Positions 8,443 through 16,794 of a stretch of DNA of 64,000 nt are shown here, one piece after another (position 1 is the first letter of the stretch; every line of letters begins with the position of its first letter). A program made the position numbers and the translations under genes. The stretch is from Clostridia bacterium (GTDB taxonomy: Bacteria; Bacillota; Clostridia; Oscillospirales; CAG-272). The notes below the pieces were generated by a model. It did not search any database, was not told the DNA's origin, and saw only the letters and a program-made list of their open reading frames with translations. The stretch is taken from assembly GCA_017503325.1 (NCBI GenBank), contig JAFVTI010000035.1:62001-126000 (forward strand), given 5' to 3'.

Positions 8443-11400
8443 ATGAAAAAGAAAATTCTGTCCGCTCTGGCGCTTCTGCTGCTTGTTTCCATGCTTGCAG
8501 GCACGCTTGCCGCATGCAAGGATCAGCCGCAGGACGATCCCGAGCAAACCACCGACGATCAAGAATCGACCACACCACCCGAGGAGGAGATCGTACACGA
8601 ATCCATTCTGACGGGTGAATACGCCTCCTTGGTGGAAAACGCATATTGGCTTTCCAACGGCGTAAATGCGTACTTTACCAATCCAAGCCGCAATGCATAT
8701 GCGGTTGAAAACCAGAAAATGAAGCTGACTTACAGCTTTGACCCCCAACAGCCTCAGCAGGTCACCGCACTGACCACACCCGGCGGCAAGCCCTACATCC
8801 AAGACACCATGGACGTTTACGTCAAGATGGATGATGGACACACCTACTACGCATCCGAAAGCTCTGCCGCAGGTACTGCCAACATCTACCGCTTTGGCTA
8901 TTACTACTACGACGTTCACCTTGCCGATCAGAACTTTACCAACGAGGTAAAGTTCACCGGAGACAGGGATCTGAACCTCGAAGCCCTGCGTCAATGCCGT
9001 GATACGACAGAACCGGTGGTGACCGACGGCGTGCTGACCACCACCATTACAAGCTCGGTTGACCCTTACATTTACGGTAACGTCAAGTTCCGCACCAATG
9101 AAGTCAACAATCTGCAGCTGACCATGCGTACCACAAGCGTCGCCGAGATCCAGCTTTATATCAAGATCGGCTCGGATGACTTTTCAAATGCTCGTTGGGT
9201 CGTACTCCCCGTCATCAACGACGGCGAGTGGCACACCTACAACTTCGCGCTCAACGATCTGACCATCGAGGACTACTCCGGCATGGTCAACGCCATTCGT
9301 CTTGACTTTATCGGTTCACCCGGTGACAAAGTAGAGATCAAGGATCTCAAGGTCAACAGAATGGTCACCGACAACGCGCCCCCTCTGTATCTTGACAGAA
9401 CGCTGCACGTATATTCCGATAAAATGAACCACGTCGTGCGCATCTGTGCCATGATGGACACCTCCGGCATTGCAGAGATCGGCCAGATTACCGATATCGC
9501 AGCAGATACCGTAGATAAGCTGATCGTCAAGGACGCACAGGGCGAGCACACCTCGCTTGACGGTGTGGACTGGGCTACGGCCGAATATATCGCTTTTGAC
9601 GTCAAGGACGTTGGTATCTTCGGCTACATTCTGCTCAAGGATGCATCCAGCGGCAGCATGAAGGTGACCTTGGAGGACGGCAAATACCGCATCGTGCAGT
9701 ACATCACGCCCAAGGACGGTACCATTCTTGCTCCTCAGGGCAGCACCGAGAACGATTTCTACATGGGTCAGCGCATCTACACCGACCTGACGCATGATTT
9801 TGAGGCCTTCCGCCGTGCGGCTTACGAGGAAAGAAATCCCCTTTCCCCCGAGAACATCAAGGTTGACACCGAGAAGGCACCCATGGCAGCCTATGCAGGA
9901 TATGACGCGATCCGCGGTGCTTACAAGTTCACCATGGAGCCCGAGTCCAGCTTCAACACACCCTACTACGAGGTCTGGAACAAGCACTACAATCTTGTCT
10001 TTGATATTAAGGGTGACGACCGAGACCGCAATATTTACGTCATGACCTACGCGCACGGCACTTGCCTTGAGAACGGCGTGCTGCTGGGCGAGGGTGATAT
10101 GCTCCTGCCCGTCCCGCTTGAGGTTTGCAAGAACTTTGCGCACGAGCACGAGGAGCCGCTTTACGATAACGGAGACGATCGCTACAGCGAGACCTACTTC
10201 CCCATGACCGTCAAGGCAGGAGAGACCGATCACTATTCGGTGCTCAACCTGTATCAGAACTGGGGCAACTTCCCGCTCAAGCAGATCTCCTCGATCCAAT
10301 TCTTCGCTCCCTACTACCACCTCTCCACAGGCGTTTCCGAGTCCAACTGTATCGCCCCCTATTACGTATACAACAAGGATCTGCAAACCCTGCCCGACCA
10401 CCGTGCTATGTCTGCTCCTCTGTGGAGTGAAATGGAAAACCCCGAAAGCGGCAAGCAGCCGCAGCATACCAGCGGCGGTTATCACTATTTCCTGCAGTAC
10501 ACCGATGCAGACGGCAACCACTATGCAACAGACAATACAAAGAACGTCATCAATTCCTACGGTCCGACCTACGCGGACATTGACATGAGCTACATCACGG
10601 ACGACGGAAAGATCAAGGTAACCTACAACCACATGGAAATGCCGCAGACCGATGAAAACCGCACCTACTATCAGATGACCTACGAGGTACTTGAGGACGT
10701 TTCCTTCGAAAACCTCAAGCGCGACTTCTCCTTCTACTCGGTTCGCGGCTTGCTTGGCGACTATTCCAAGCTGGGCTATCTCAATTCTGACAATCAGCCC
10801 GCCTACGCAGACCTGGCGACCGGCTCCGAGGCCGTCTACTACACGCTGGGTGACAGGTACCCCTACTTTGATATGTTCAAGATGGTCACGGGCCACGTGA
10901 ACGACTACGTGAACATTTCCTTTTTGATCAAGGACGCCAAGTTTATCATTGGCGGACAGGAAACAAACGTGCCCTTTGTGATCAAGAATGAAAGCCTCAA
11001 AGCCTACCTGACGCTGGATCTGGAGCAGGTCACCTTCAAGAAGGGTGACAAATTCACCATCAATGCGATCATCATGCCCTGGGGCTCTCAGCTGACCGAC
11101 TATAATGCAGCCAATCCCGACAAGAACGTGCTTGACGTGCGCGAGAACTCTCTGCTTGATCCCGTCACGCTTGACGTAGTCACAGGCGAGGACGTAAGCA
11201 GCCCCTTCCTGCCCATGGTCAAGGCAAAGGACAACAAGGCGGAATTTACCGTCAGCGGCGGCGAGAACAACATTGCCCTGCGCGTGTTCGGATTTGACAC
11301 GCTGACCGTTCCCAAGATCTACGAAAAGATTGACGGTGAATGGGTAGAGTACAAGCTGAGCTCGCTGGGCTCGCCCGACAACAAGGGCTACGAGCACTAC

Positions 11401-12138
11401 TACGACGGCTACATGGTATACTATGACGGCGACGGCACCTTCTCCTATTCCTTCGTGGTTGCTATGGCTGACAAGGCGCGCACCTTCAAGGTCGAGCTTG
11501 ACACCGAGTTTGCAGGCTGGCCCGATGATCCCATTCCCGGTGCAAATCAGCCCCCTGCTCCCGAAGCTCCCTTGAACGTCTATTTCACCCCCGCTCAGCT
11601 CAAGGATGCATCGACTACAAGCAATGGCTTTGGCGAAATCATGCTAGCAGATGACGGCTCTTATCTGCGTCTCTTTGGCAACAATTCCGCTCCCGAGGCA
11701 TACTTCACGCTGTTCACGGGCGGCAATGTGGGCGAGACCGGTCAGTACGTTGCCATTCGCTACCGCACCGTCGTTGCGGCAGAGCCGCAGTTTGGCAACA
11801 TCGAGTTCTTCTCGGCCACCAAGGGCTCAGCTCCCAGCGGCAATAAGGACTACGCCTACACGCCCGGTCTGATCGAGGACGGTGAGTGGCACGTGATGGT
11901 CTTTGACCTGGCCACCTATCTGTCCGAGACCTTCCTGCCCGCCGCGGACGGCACCTACAGTGCCCAATACCTGCGACTGGACGCCTTTGGCAAGGTCATG
12001 AGCACTGATGCCTACATGGACATCGCCTGGGTCGGCATGGATCCTTCTTTGGATGAGATCAAGGCTGAGTGTCAGGATCTTAGCGAGATCCAACTGGTCA
12101 CGGGCTACGCTCAGATCGAGCTTGTTCCGACCAAGTAA
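8443..12138 (+). CDS. 1231-aa surface lipoprotein with two jelly-roll-like modules
   Basis: Unrecognised function. The N-terminus MKKKILSALALLLLVSML leads to lipobox LAAC (Cys at ~24) and a Gln/Asp/Glu/Thr/Pro-rich linker, so this is a membrane-anchored extracytoplasmic lipoprotein. Two similar modules are visible. One near residues 190-305 contains NDGEWHTYNFAL and VEIKDLKVNR. One at the C-terminus, ~1045-1210, contains YVAIRYRT, EDGEWHVMVFDL and MDIAWVGMD. The latter resembles a module in the surface protein at 48335-49921. The ~700-residue middle is beta-rich with many Tyr/Asp/Asn and no catalytic motif I know. ATG8443 has GAGG 9 nt upstream; the ATG at 8428 is rejected as it lacks one. 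A glycan-binding or surface scaffold role is inferred from the modules and glycosidase neighbours. Confidence 0.65.
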   Translation: MKKKILSALALLLLVSMLAGTLAACKDQPQDDPEQTTDDQESTTPPEEEIVHESILTGEYASLVENAYWLSNGVNAYFTNPSRNAYAVENQKMKLTYSFDPQQPQQVTALTTPGGKPYIQDTMDVYVKMDDGHTYYASESSAAGTANIYRFGYYYYDVHLADQNFTNEVKFTGDRDLNLEALRQCRDTTEPVVTDGVLTTTITSSVDPYIYGNVKFRTNEVNNLQLTMRTTSVAEIQLYIKIGSDDFSNARWVVLPVINDGEWHTYNFALNDLTIEDYSGMVNAIRLDFIGSPGDKVEIKDLKVNRMVTDNAPPLYLDRTLHVYSDKMNHVVRICAMMDTSGIAEIGQITDIAADTVDKLIVKDAQGEHTSLDGVDWATAEYIAFDVKDVGIFGYILLKDASSGSMKVTLEDGKYRIVQYITPKDGTILAPQGSTENDFYMGQRIYTDLTHDFEAFRRAAYEERNPLSPENIKVDTEKAPMAAYAGYDAIRGAYKFTMEPESSFNTPYYEVWNKHYNLVFDIKGDDRDRNIYVMTYAHGTCLENGVLLGEGDMLLPVPLEVCKNFAHEHEEPLYDNGDDRYSETYFPMTVKAGETDHYSVLNLYQNWGNFPLKQISSIQFFAPYYHLSTGVSESNCIAPYYVYNKDLQTLPDHRAMSAPLWSEMENPESGKQPQHTSGGYHYFLQYTDADGNHYATDNTKNVINSYGPTYADIDMSYITDDGKIKVTYNHMEMPQTDENRTYYQMTYEVLEDVSFENLKRDFSFYSVRGLLGDYSKLGYLNSDNQPAYADLATGSEAVYYTLGDRYPYFDMFKMVTGHVNDYVNISFLIKDAKFIIGGQETNVPFVIKNESLKAYLTLDLEQVTFKKGDKFTINAIIMPWGSQLTDYNAANPDKNVLDVRENSLLDPVTLDVVTGEDVSSPFLPMVKAKDNKAEFTVSGGENNIALRVFGFDTLTVPKIYEKIDGEWVEYKLSSLGSPDNKGYEHYYDGYMVYYDGDGTFSYSFVVAMADKARTFKVELDTEFAGWPDDPIPGANQPPAPEAPLNVYFTPAQLKDASTTSNGFGEIMLADDGSYLRLFGNNSAPEAYFTLFTGGNVGETGQYVAIRYRTVVAAEPQFGNIEFFSATKGSAPSGNKDYAYTPGLIEDGEWHVMVFDLATYLSETFLPAADGTYSAQYLRLDAFGKVMSTDAYMDIAWVGMDPSLDEIKAECQDLSEIQLVTGYAQIELVPTK

Positions 12139-12155
12139 AAGATAAAAACGAAAAG

Positions 12156-12190
12156 AAGCACCTGCTTGCAAAAGCAGGTGCTTTATTTGT
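12156..12190 (+). terminator. intrinsic terminator after the lipoprotein gene
   Basis: 12-bp stem AAGCACCTGCTT with its complement around a GCAA loop, then TATTTG. It starts 18 nt past the stop. Confidence 0.85.
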
Positions 12191-12199
12191 TCGGGAATT

Positions 12200-12352
12200 G
12201 TTTCCGTTCTTTCTTTGAGCAAGTAGGCACAAAGAAAGAACCAAAGAAATGCCGTTGGGAGAATTTCGCCTCTGCGGAGGCGACCAAGGGCGCTGCCCTT
12301 GGAGCCCGCAAACTTTTGAAAAAGTTTGATCAAAACTTTCGTGAGTTTGGGG
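12200..12352 (+). repeat. multi-hairpin intergenic repeat, copy 1
   Basis: Modules in order: TTTCCGTTCTTT and its complementary AAAGAAAGAACC around GAGCAAGTAGGCAC; the hairpin CGCCTCTGCGGAGGCG; the hairpin CCAAGGGC-GCT-GCCCTTGG; then AAACTTTTGAAAAAGTTT and the tail GATCAAAACTTTC. It ends 10 nt before the 3' end of thiI. The same order recurs at 18186, 26132 and 40520, and inverted at 18011 and 25889. Confidence 0.8.
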
Positions 12353-12362
12353 CGTTGAATTT

Positions 12363-13541
12363 TTAATACCTCGCCTTGATCTGCACGCGGTACATGCCTG
12401 CGAGTGCTTCCTCAACCAGCTCGTCGAAGGGCAGCTTCTGCTCTTCTCTCTCGACCTTATAAAGCTCGGGTCTGGTTCTCGGATGCTTGGGCGTAAACAC
12501 GGTGCAGCAATCCTCAAACGGCTGGATGGACGTTTCAAACGTGCCGATCTTATGCGAGATCTGCACGATCTCCTCCTTATCCATACCGATGCAAGGACGG
12601 AATACGGGCAAATCGGTCATGCAATTGGTCACGTTCAGAGCCTCCATGGTCTGAGACGCCACCTGGCCAAGGCTCTCGCCCGTAATCAGCGCGCCGCACT
12701 TGAACTTGCGTGCGGCCTTATCTGCAATCGCCATCATATATCTGCGCAAAAGCAGCGTGAAGTAATCTTCATCGCAAGATTTAACCAGCTCCTCCTGGAT
12801 ATGCGTCAAAGACACCACGTGCACGTTGATATCGCCCGCATAGGCCGACACCAACCCAGCCAACTCCAGCACCTTCTCTCTGGCGCGCTCGCTGGTATAC
12901 GGGAAGGATTCAAAGTGGATGGCCTCGATTCTGACGCCTCTCTTTGCCATCATATAGCCTGCAACGGGAGAATCGATACCGCCCGAGAGCAGCAAAAGTC
13001 CCGTACCGTTGGAGCCGACGGGCATACCGCCCGCGCCCTTGAACTGGCCTGCATGCACGTATGCATAATGCTCGCGCACCTCGACCTTGACCACGATCTC
13101 GGGATGATGCACGTCCACACGAATGGGCTGGCAGCAGGAAAGCAGCTCGCCGCCCACCTCCATGGCGATCTCCATGGAGTTCTTGCAGAACATCTTATCC
13201 GATCTCTTTCCTTCTACCTTGAAGGTGCGCTTACCCACCAAAAACTGCGGGATATACTCGCGCGCGGTCTGCAGAATGCTATCCATATTCTTTTCGCACA
13301 CGGCGGCTCTTGCAATGGCCACGATACCGAACGCCTTGCGTGCCGACTCAAACATGCCGTCCATATCGCAGAACTCGTCCTTGGGCTCGATATAGATGGT
13401 GCTCTGTGCGCGGGATATCTCAAAATCACCGTAATTGGCTGCACGGCGGCGCAGCTCACGGCACAGCATGTCCTCAAAGTAACGCTTATTTGCGCCCTTG
13501 AGCACGATCTCGCCGTATTTACAAAGAAAAACTTCCTTCAT
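12363..13541 (-). CDS. thiI: tRNA 4-thiouridine synthetase ThiI (tRNA sulfurtransferase)
   Basis: A 392-aa cytoplasmic enzyme that activates U8 of tRNA with ATP and inserts sulfur; it also supplies sulfur for the thiamine thiazole ring in some bacteria. Seen: an N-terminal ferredoxin-like/THUMP region (~1-165, with KYGEIVLKGANKRYFE) and the PP-loop LLLLSGGIDSP (~182-192) of the adenylation domain. The Firmicute-type signature EDCCTVFTPKHPRT is near the C-terminus. Length matches ThiI without the C-terminal rhodanese domain, so sulfur must come from a desulfurase or another carrier, not seen here. The start lies 3 nt past the DUF2007 stop, with GGAGAGG overlapping that gene's end, so it is the third gene of an exonuclease-DUF2007-thiI operon. 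Confidence 0.93.
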   Translation of the reverse strand: MKEVFLCKYGEIVLKGANKRYFEDMLCRELRRRAANYGDFEISRAQSTIYIEPKDEFCDMDGMFESARKAFGIVAIARAAVCEKNMDSILQTAREYIPQFLVGKRTFKVEGKRSDKMFCKNSMEIAMEVGGELLSCCQPIRVDVHHPEIVVKVEVREHYAYVHAGQFKGAGGMPVGSNGTGLLLLSGGIDSPVAGYMMAKRGVRIEAIHFESFPYTSERAREKVLELAGLVSAYAGDINVHVVSLTHIQEELVKSCDEDYFTLLLRRYMMAIADKAARKFKCGALITGESLGQVASQTMEALNVTNCMTDLPVFRPCIGMDKEEIVQISHKIGTFETSIQPFEDCCTVFTPKHPRTRPELYKVEREEQKLPFDELVEEALAGMYRVQIKARY

Positions 13542-13544
13542 TTC

Positions 13545-13844
13545 TTATGCCTCTCCGTCTTCCTCAAGGAATTCGACCTCTTCGCCAAGCAGCGCAGCGA
13601 TCGCGTCGGTTGCCTTTTCCAAAACGCTTGCGGGAACGTACACGTCAGAGCCGAACGAGGAAACGCCCATGACGATCTTGACGGCACTTCCGCTACCGCG
13701 CTCACGGATCAGATAAGGAATGCTTTCTGCCTCCAAAAGGCTGCGCACCATACTCAGCTCCACGTTGTCATACACCGTGACCAGCAGCGCAGTACCCTCG
13801 TCTGCGGGCTTGGGATCGTCCAGTCCAAATAATTTATCAAACAT
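13545..13844 (-). CDS. DUF2007-family small protein
   Basis: A 99-aa soluble protein. ALLVTVYDNVELSMVRSLLEAESIPYLI followed by GSDVYVPASVLEKATDAI is the signature of the DUF2007 'putative signal transducing protein' fold, a small alpha/beta domain related to the regulatory domain of PII-like proteins. Its biochemical role is not known. It sits between the exonuclease (20 nt) and thiI (3 nt) and is very probably cotranscribed. The Glu/Asp-rich C-terminal tail (EEVEFLEEDGEA) is acidic and probably disordered. AAGGTAGG precedes the ATG. The family call rests on motif resemblance only. Confidence 0.75.
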   Translation of the reverse strand: MFDKLFGLDDPKPADEGTALLVTVYDNVELSMVRSLLEAESIPYLIRERGSGSAVKIVMGVSSFGSDVYVPASVLEKATDAIAALLGEEVEFLEEDGEA

Positions 13845-13864
13845 GATATATACCTACCTTATAC

Positions 13865-14956
13865 TTACTCGCCAAGATAATAGTGGGGGAACAGCGCATC
13901 CCAGACCTTCTGGCATGCAATGGTATCAGCAATAGAGGTATGCGGAATGCCATCCCAGGCAATGCCCAGAGTTTCCATGGCATCCACCAGCGAGGCATGC
14001 ACCACGTCGGGGCGGTGCTCATGAATATATCTGACAAACTCGTTGGCGCAGCAGCGGGTCTTATCATGCAAGGCCTCGCGCTCGGCAGCGGTTGCGTAGA
14101 TGTACTTGATATGGCTGTAGTCGGTGGAAACGCCGTAAGCGATCAGATTGTCGCACTCGGCAAAGATCTCCTTGATGCGCGGGATCAGCTCGTCCAGGGT
14201 GGGCGCGTCCTGCACCATTTCGGGGGTGATGCCGTGGATCTTCTCTGTTCTCTTCCACTTCTTGTTGCGAACAGGCTTGACCAAGGTATCCATGATCACC
14301 TCGCCAAGCGCGTTGGTGATCGAGATCGAGATGATCTCGTCGTGATCGTACACGCCCGTCAGCTCAAGGTCAAAGAACAGCACGCGGTCGCGGCGATAGC
14401 CGTAGGACGCATTTCTGTGCGCGTCGCCCTCAGCGCGGCGAATAGCCATTTCTTCCTCGTAGCAAGCCACGCAAAGCTTACGCTTATAGCGGATATCCTT
14501 GCCGCACTTGACGCAGCTCAGCGGCAGACGAACCGCCGTTTTTTTGTCGTAGAAGTACATGATCGATTTGTCGTTGCGAACGGTGTACGCAACCGGCTCC
14601 TCGATGACCTCATAGTGCATCTGGAACAGTCTTTCCTTGGTGTAATAACCGTAGGTTGCTGCGCGCTTGATGCTCATGCGCTCGATCACCGTGCCGCTCT
14701 CCAGCGTCATGGGATCGTTCTTTGCCGTGGGATGATACCACAGCTCCGGGGGTGCTTCGACCACACGGGTGGGATCGAAATAGTAAACGATGCTGCCGTC
14801 ATCGTTCTGCTCGTACGCGCAAGGGTCGCCAGAGGGCATCAGATGCATCTGAGTCAGGACGTTGCGCGTCAAATAATTCTTTGCGTCGGCTTCCTTGCGC
14901 GTCACCTCACGGATGACCGCACCCGAGCGCAGCTTCATGGTGTTTCTCAAAACCAT
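13865..14956 (-). CDS. DEDDh 3'-5' exonuclease (DnaQ/RNase T-like) with N-terminal zinc-ribbon region
   Basis: About 360 aa. The C-terminal domain carries the three exonuclease motifs: RVLFFDLELTG (Asp and Glu metal ligands), LIAYGVSTDYSHI (Asp), and PHTSIADTIA (His-x4-Asp, the DEDDh class). It should remove 3'-terminal nucleotides from DNA or RNA with two metal ions. Ahead of it is a ~150-aa region of unknown function and a likely zinc ribbon, CVKCGKDIRYKRKLCVAC. Start choice is open: GGAGGA directly abuts ATG14956 and is better spaced for the in-frame TTG at 14950, while ATG14938 is a third option; the longer ATG at 15088 lies in repeat DNA and overlaps the transcript start. It is first in the operon with DUF2007 and thiI, so an RNA-processing role is plausible but inferred. 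Confidence 0.8.
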   Translation of the reverse strand: MVLRNTMKLRSGAVIREVTRKEADAKNYLTRNVLTQMHLMPSGDPCAYEQNDDGSIVYYFDPTRVVEAPPELWYHPTAKNDPMTLESGTVIERMSIKRAATYGYYTKERLFQMHYEVIEEPVAYTVRNDKSIMYFYDKKTAVRLPLSCVKCGKDIRYKRKLCVACYEEEMAIRRAEGDAHRNASYGYRRDRVLFFDLELTGVYDHDEIISISITNALGEVIMDTLVKPVRNKKWKRTEKIHGITPEMVQDAPTLDELIPRIKEIFAECDNLIAYGVSTDYSHIKYIYATAAEREALHDKTRCCANEFVRYIHEHRPDVVHASLVDAMETLGIAWDGIPHTSIADTIACQKVWDALFPHYYLGE

Positions 14957-14971
14957 TCCTCCATATATACA

Positions 14972-15082
14972 AGTCCGCGGGAGCGTCCCGGGACGAAAGT
15001 TACATATCTTGCGAATAAAAGCACGCCGAAAAATGCGAAAATGAATCGCCCTCGGGCAATTCGGTTCGGCTCCCGTGCAGCT
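14972..15082. repeat. reduced copy of the palindromic element in an operon leader
   Basis: The right 80 bp (about 15003-15082) match the right end of the copies at 2047 and 46252 (AAAATGCGAAAATG, CGGGCAATTCGGTTCG, CTCCCGTGCAGCT). The left end (14972-14995) keeps only GGGAGC of the opposite arm. The operon promoter ends at 15096, so the whole element would be transcribed as 5' leader of the exonuclease-DUF2007-thiI message. Confidence 0.65.
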
Positions 15083-15095
15083 ACACAATCATATC

Positions 15096-15124
15096 ATTAT
15101 AACATAGATTTTCAAGATAATCAA
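15096..15124 (-). promoter_or_regulatory. promoter of the exonuclease-DUF2007-thiI operon
   Basis: Minus strand TTGATT, 17-nt spacer, TATAAT. The predicted start near 15089 gives a leader of about 130 nt. Confidence 0.65.
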
Positions 15125-15199
15125 TAGAAAATTTGCCAAAATTCCGCCAAATTGGAAAACAAATGTGTAAACAATGATTGAATACCCTTCCCCGCATGC

Positions 15200-15232
15200 A
15201 AAAATGCCGGGCTGCGCTATGCGCAGCCCGGC
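15200..15232 (-). terminator. terminator of citrate synthase gene
   Basis: Perfect 12-bp GC-rich stem 15206-15217/15221-15232, followed on the minus strand by ATTTTGC. It begins 11 nt past the stop. Confidence 0.75.
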
Positions 15233-15243
15233 GTAATTCATGA

Positions 15244-16617
15244 TTATCTTTGATCCATCGGCACGTATTCCTTGCTCTTGGAGATGCAACGGTACGCGGG
15301 ACGGATGATCTTGTTGGCGGTGATGTACTCCTCCATTCTGTGTGCGCACCAGCCCGCAGCGCGGGCAATGGCAAACAGAGGCGTATACATTTCCACGGGG
15401 ATATCCAGCATGCGGTACACAAGCCCCGAATACATATCGAGATTTGCACACATGGGGCGATCCACTCCCTTGTATTCGCAAAAGATCTGCGGAGTCAGGC
15501 GTTCCACCTTTTCCAGCAGCTCAAAGTCCTTTCCGTAGCCCTTTTCATACGCCAGCTCCTTTGCATAACGCTTCAAGATCACGGCTCTGGGGTCGGATAA
15601 GGTATAGACCGCGTGGCCCATGCCGTAAATCAGACCCGAGTGGTCGTACACCTCTTTGTTGAGTGCCTTGACCAAGAAATCGGTCAGCTGGCCGTCATCC
15701 CAAGGGTCTGCCACGGTTTCCTTGATGCAATCGAACATGCCCTGCACCTTGATATTCGCGCCGCCGTGTCTGGGGCCCTTGAGTGCACCAATTCCGCTTG
15801 CGATGGCGGAATACGTATCCGTGCCCGAGGAGGACAGCACGCGCGTTGCAAAGGTGGAGCAGTTACCGCCGCCATGCTCTGCATGCACGACCAGCGCAAC
15901 GTCCAGAAGTCTTGCCTCCTTCTCGGTATAGGACGAGTCCGGACGCAGCACGCGCAAAAAGTTCTCCGCGGTCGAAAGGCCATCCACGGGATTGTGAATA
16001 TTCAAGCTCTCGTCATGGAACGCGCTGCGATAGACCGCATATGACTGCGCTGCGATCACGGGCAATCTTGCCGTGATCTCCATGCTCTGACGCATCATAT
16101 TATCCAGCGAGGTATCGTCGGGATTGGGATCGTAGGAATACAGCGACAGCACCGCGGTGGCCATTTTGTTCATGATCGAGGGGCTGGGGGCTTTGAGCAG
16201 GATATCCTCGGTAAAGCGAGGCGGCAGGCGACGATAGGCAGAGATGACGTCGTTGAACTCAGCAAGCTCTGCATCGGTGGGCAGGTGGCCGAAGAACAGA
16301 AGGAAAATACATTCCTCAAAGCCAAAGCGGCCGTCTGCTATGAAATTATTGATCAGATCGTTGACGTCAAAGCCGCGATAGCGCAAAACGCCCTCTGCGG
16401 CCTCCTTTTCGCCCTCGTTGACCACGTAGCCGTGCGCGTTACCGATCTTGGTGACGCCTGCGGTAACGCCCGTGCCGTCCACCTCACGCAAGCCACGCTT
16501 GACGCGGTGGTTATCAAAGGCCTCTTTGGGAATCTTATATGCGCTTCTGGAGGTTTCCAGAAGCTCGTTCATTTCGTTGATGATTTTGGTCTGATTGTCG
16601 GGATTGATGTAGGGCAT
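15244..16617 (-). CDS. gltA: citrate synthase
   Basis: 457 aa; condenses acetyl-CoA and oxaloacetate to citrate. In anaerobic Clostridia this usually feeds 2-oxoglutarate and glutamate synthesis through a partial TCA pathway. Catalytic motifs seen: HAEHGGGNCSTF and IYGMGHAVYTLSDPRA (the two histidines), and CANLDMYSG (aspartate). The N-terminus has the ~40-aa extension common in Firmicute enzymes. ATG16617 is preferred over the in-frame GTG at 16626 because GGAAAGGGG then has normal spacing. It is monocistronic: own promoter, own terminator. The palindrome at 16651-16680 overlaps the -10 box and may be an operator. Methylcitrate synthase cannot be fully excluded, but no propionate genes are nearby. 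Confidence 0.92.
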   Translation of the reverse strand: MPYINPDNQTKIINEMNELLETSRSAYKIPKEAFDNHRVKRGLREVDGTGVTAGVTKIGNAHGYVVNEGEKEAAEGVLRYRGFDVNDLINNFIADGRFGFEECIFLLFFGHLPTDAELAEFNDVISAYRRLPPRFTEDILLKAPSPSIMNKMATAVLSLYSYDPNPDDTSLDNMMRQSMEITARLPVIAAQSYAVYRSAFHDESLNIHNPVDGLSTAENFLRVLRPDSSYTEKEARLLDVALVVHAEHGGGNCSTFATRVLSSSGTDTYSAIASGIGALKGPRHGGANIKVQGMFDCIKETVADPWDDGQLTDFLVKALNKEVYDHSGLIYGMGHAVYTLSDPRAVILKRYAKELAYEKGYGKDFELLEKVERLTPQIFCEYKGVDRPMCANLDMYSGLVYRMLDIPVEMYTPLFAIARAAGWCAHRMEEYITANKIIRPAYRCISKSKEYVPMDQR

Positions 16618-16650
16618 CGAATACACCCCTTTCCGGTAATAAAAGAATAA

Positions 16651-16680
16651 AGCAGGGATAGTATAGCATACTTCCCTGCT
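16651..16680 (-). promoter_or_regulatory. palindrome over the gltA -10 box, candidate operator
   Basis: Arms AGCAGGGA (16651-16658) and TCCCTGCT (16673-16680), extended by AGTAT/ATACT inside after a 1-nt bulge. It covers the -10 box and most of the spacer. Confidence 0.45.
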
Positions 16681-16688
16681 TTTTGCAA
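16660..16688 (-). promoter_or_regulatory. gltA promoter
   Basis: Minus strand TTGCAA, 17-nt spacer, TATACT. The predicted start near 16652 gives a leader of about 35 nt. Confidence 0.75.
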
Positions 16689-16794
16689 TAGGTTTTGCAA
16701 TATTTTATTTGTAAACTTTCATAATTTGGGATATTTGCAGACAAAAGGTGTCGTATTCTGCAAGATTTTTTTACTATGCTGCAAACAGATACCG

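Noticed and set aside
14957-15088. N-terminal extension of the exonuclease to ATG15088
   Set aside because: The extension is translated repeat element and starts at the predicted transcription start; a ribosome site supports the inner starts.
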